The position numbers and the translations under genes are program-made. From Oxobacter pfennigii (lineage in GTDB: Bacteria > Bacillota > Clostridia > Clostridiales > Oxobacteraceae): a stretch of DNA of 42,524 nucleotides. Positions 42,058-42,524 of the stretch are shown here, in pieces (position 1 is the first letter of the stretch; each line of letters begins with the position of its first letter). Below the pieces are notes generated by a model, which saw nothing but the letters and a program-made list of their open reading frames with translations, was not told the origin of the DNA and did not search any database. The stretch covers positions 1 through 42,524 of the forward strand of contig NZ_LKET01000024.1 of NCBI RefSeq assembly GCF_001317355.1, given 5' to 3'.

Positions 42058-42402
42058 GCGCTTGATAAAATAGTGTCTTGAATCAATATGACAGTTTATG
42101 TGAGAATCTCAATAACACACTTTTTGCACTTTTCACACATTAGTGGAAAAAGTGAGAATTAGGGGGTTCTTATGAGCGAAGCGAAAAAACTGACTGACAA
42201 ATACCGCATAGAACAATGGGCAATCATTATTCGGGAACGAATTAACAGTGGCAAACAGGTTAACGAGTGGTGCGCCGAAAATAACATTTCAAGAGATAGC
42301 TACTATTACTGGCTCCGGAAAGTAAAACTTGCAGCAGCCCGGGAAAAGGCATTGACAGATGAACCGCAGCTTTCTAAGATTGTTCCGATGGTTCCGCTGT
42401 AG
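42054..42402 (+). mobile_element. IS66-family element, left end and tnpA only
   Basis: GTAAGCGCTTGATAAAATAG (42054-42073) starts with the GTAA expected at IS66-family ends, followed by about 120 bases of leader and the tnpA accessory gene. No tnpB, tnpC or right inverted repeat follows in the window: the sequence after 42402 is non-coding and AT-rich. The element therefore looks truncated or continues after a further rearrangement beyond the edge. Confidence 0.7.
42172..42402 (+). CDS. tnpA: IS66-family accessory protein TnpA
   Basis: Protein of 76 residues. KYRIEQWAIIIRERINSGKQVNEWCAENNISRDSYYYWLRKVK is the helix-turn-helix region found in IS66 TnpA, where W-C-x-x-N-x-I-S-x-x-x-Y-Y-Y-W is conserved. 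The C-terminus stops at IVPMVPL, shorter than common TnpA proteins, with no overlapping tnpB after it. AGGGGG lies six bases before the ATG. It is probably a non-functional remnant since the transposase gene is absent. Confidence 0.85.
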   Translation: MSEAKKLTDKYRIEQWAIIIRERINSGKQVNEWCAENNISRDSYYYWLRKVKLAAAREKALTDEPQLSKIVPMVPL

Positions 42403-42524
42403 ATTAGCATTTTAAACAAGGGAAATTAGCCTCAATTTTTTCAAATTAAATAATACAGCGCTAATTTAATCCTATAGGAATTTGAGAAATGGATTTTCTA
42501 ATTAAAATATATTTGAAATATGAT
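42403..42524. other. Non-coding AT-rich end of the window
   Basis: After the tnpA stop there is no reading frame, no hairpin with a T tract and no match to the right end of the IS. Two similar short stretches (ATTAGCATTTT and AATTAGCCTCAATTTTTT) follow each other. I see nothing else here. Confidence 0.5.

Noticed and set aside
42403-42524. Right end of the IS66 element
   Set aside because: No complement of GTAAGCGCTTGATA is present before the window ends.
1-42524. CRISPR array, tRNA genes, prophage or integrase genes
   Set aside because: No regularly spaced direct repeats, no cloverleaf sequences and no phage-type genes were seen anywhere in the window.

Overview
The window is AT-rich chromosomal DNA of an endospore-forming member of the Clostridia. 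The evidence is a Firmicutes-type 16S rRNA start, a complete spoIIAA-spoIIAB-sigF operon with a near-consensus sigma-H promoter, a clostridial-type spoVA set (C, D, EB, EA), yunB, a PdaA-type cortex deacetylase and strong AGGAGG ribosome sites. Genus cannot be set from the 57 bases of 16S present.

Layout. 1-300: 5' end, leader and promoter of an rRNA operon running out of the left edge. 374-5070: yunB and a family 2 glycosyltransferase (both leftward), then a divergent class A penicillin-binding protein. 5117-9669: sporulation block read leftward from a sigma-H promoter (spoIIAA, spoIIAB, sigF, terminator), then a sigma-G-like promoter, two unrecognised microprotein genes, spoVAC, spoVAD, spoVAEB and spoVAEA. 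9928-20657: mixed metabolic and regulatory genes: a LiaX/DUF4097-like protein, isoaspartyl dipeptidase, an orphan adenine methyltransferase, a PdaA-like deacetylase, an HxlR regulator diverging from a split-barrel flavin protein, hutH, a hexapeptide acyltransferase, a PepV-like dipeptidase and a nitroreductase. 20762-35571: a leftward exopolysaccharide operon of twelve genes from one sigma-A-type promoter. 35720-39427: a TPR protein, ribosomal protein L25 and a PLP amino-acid decarboxylase with a terminator in its leader. 39487-42524: small membrane proteins, a decayed gene, a long imperfect palindrome, two secreted or lipid-anchored proteins of unknown role, and the left end of an IS66-family element.

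How the genes fit together. The first half is largely sporulation: sigma-F control, the SpoVA dipicolinate channel, cortex peptidoglycan modification (PdaA) and possibly YunB. The polysaccharide operon encodes a Wzx/Wzy-like route: initiating sugar-1-phosphate transferase, three enzymes plus a 2-epimerase matching the WbpA/B/D/I route to di-N-acetylated mannosaminuronic acid (the aminotransferase WbpE is not in the window), a WbpM/CapD-type dehydratase, two GT4 glycosyltransferases, two Wzy/ligase-like membrane proteins, a Wzz-like protein fused to a degenerate kinase-like domain, and a MurJ-family flippase.

The points most worth a second look are: a nested inverted-repeat (probable structured RNA) before the flippase gene; spoVAC, which has ATA where the start codon should be; two microproteins between sigF and spoVAC; a hairpin that would hide the yunB ribosome site; the incomplete WbpA/B/D/I pathway; and an IS66 end that supplies the stop codon of the upstream gene.
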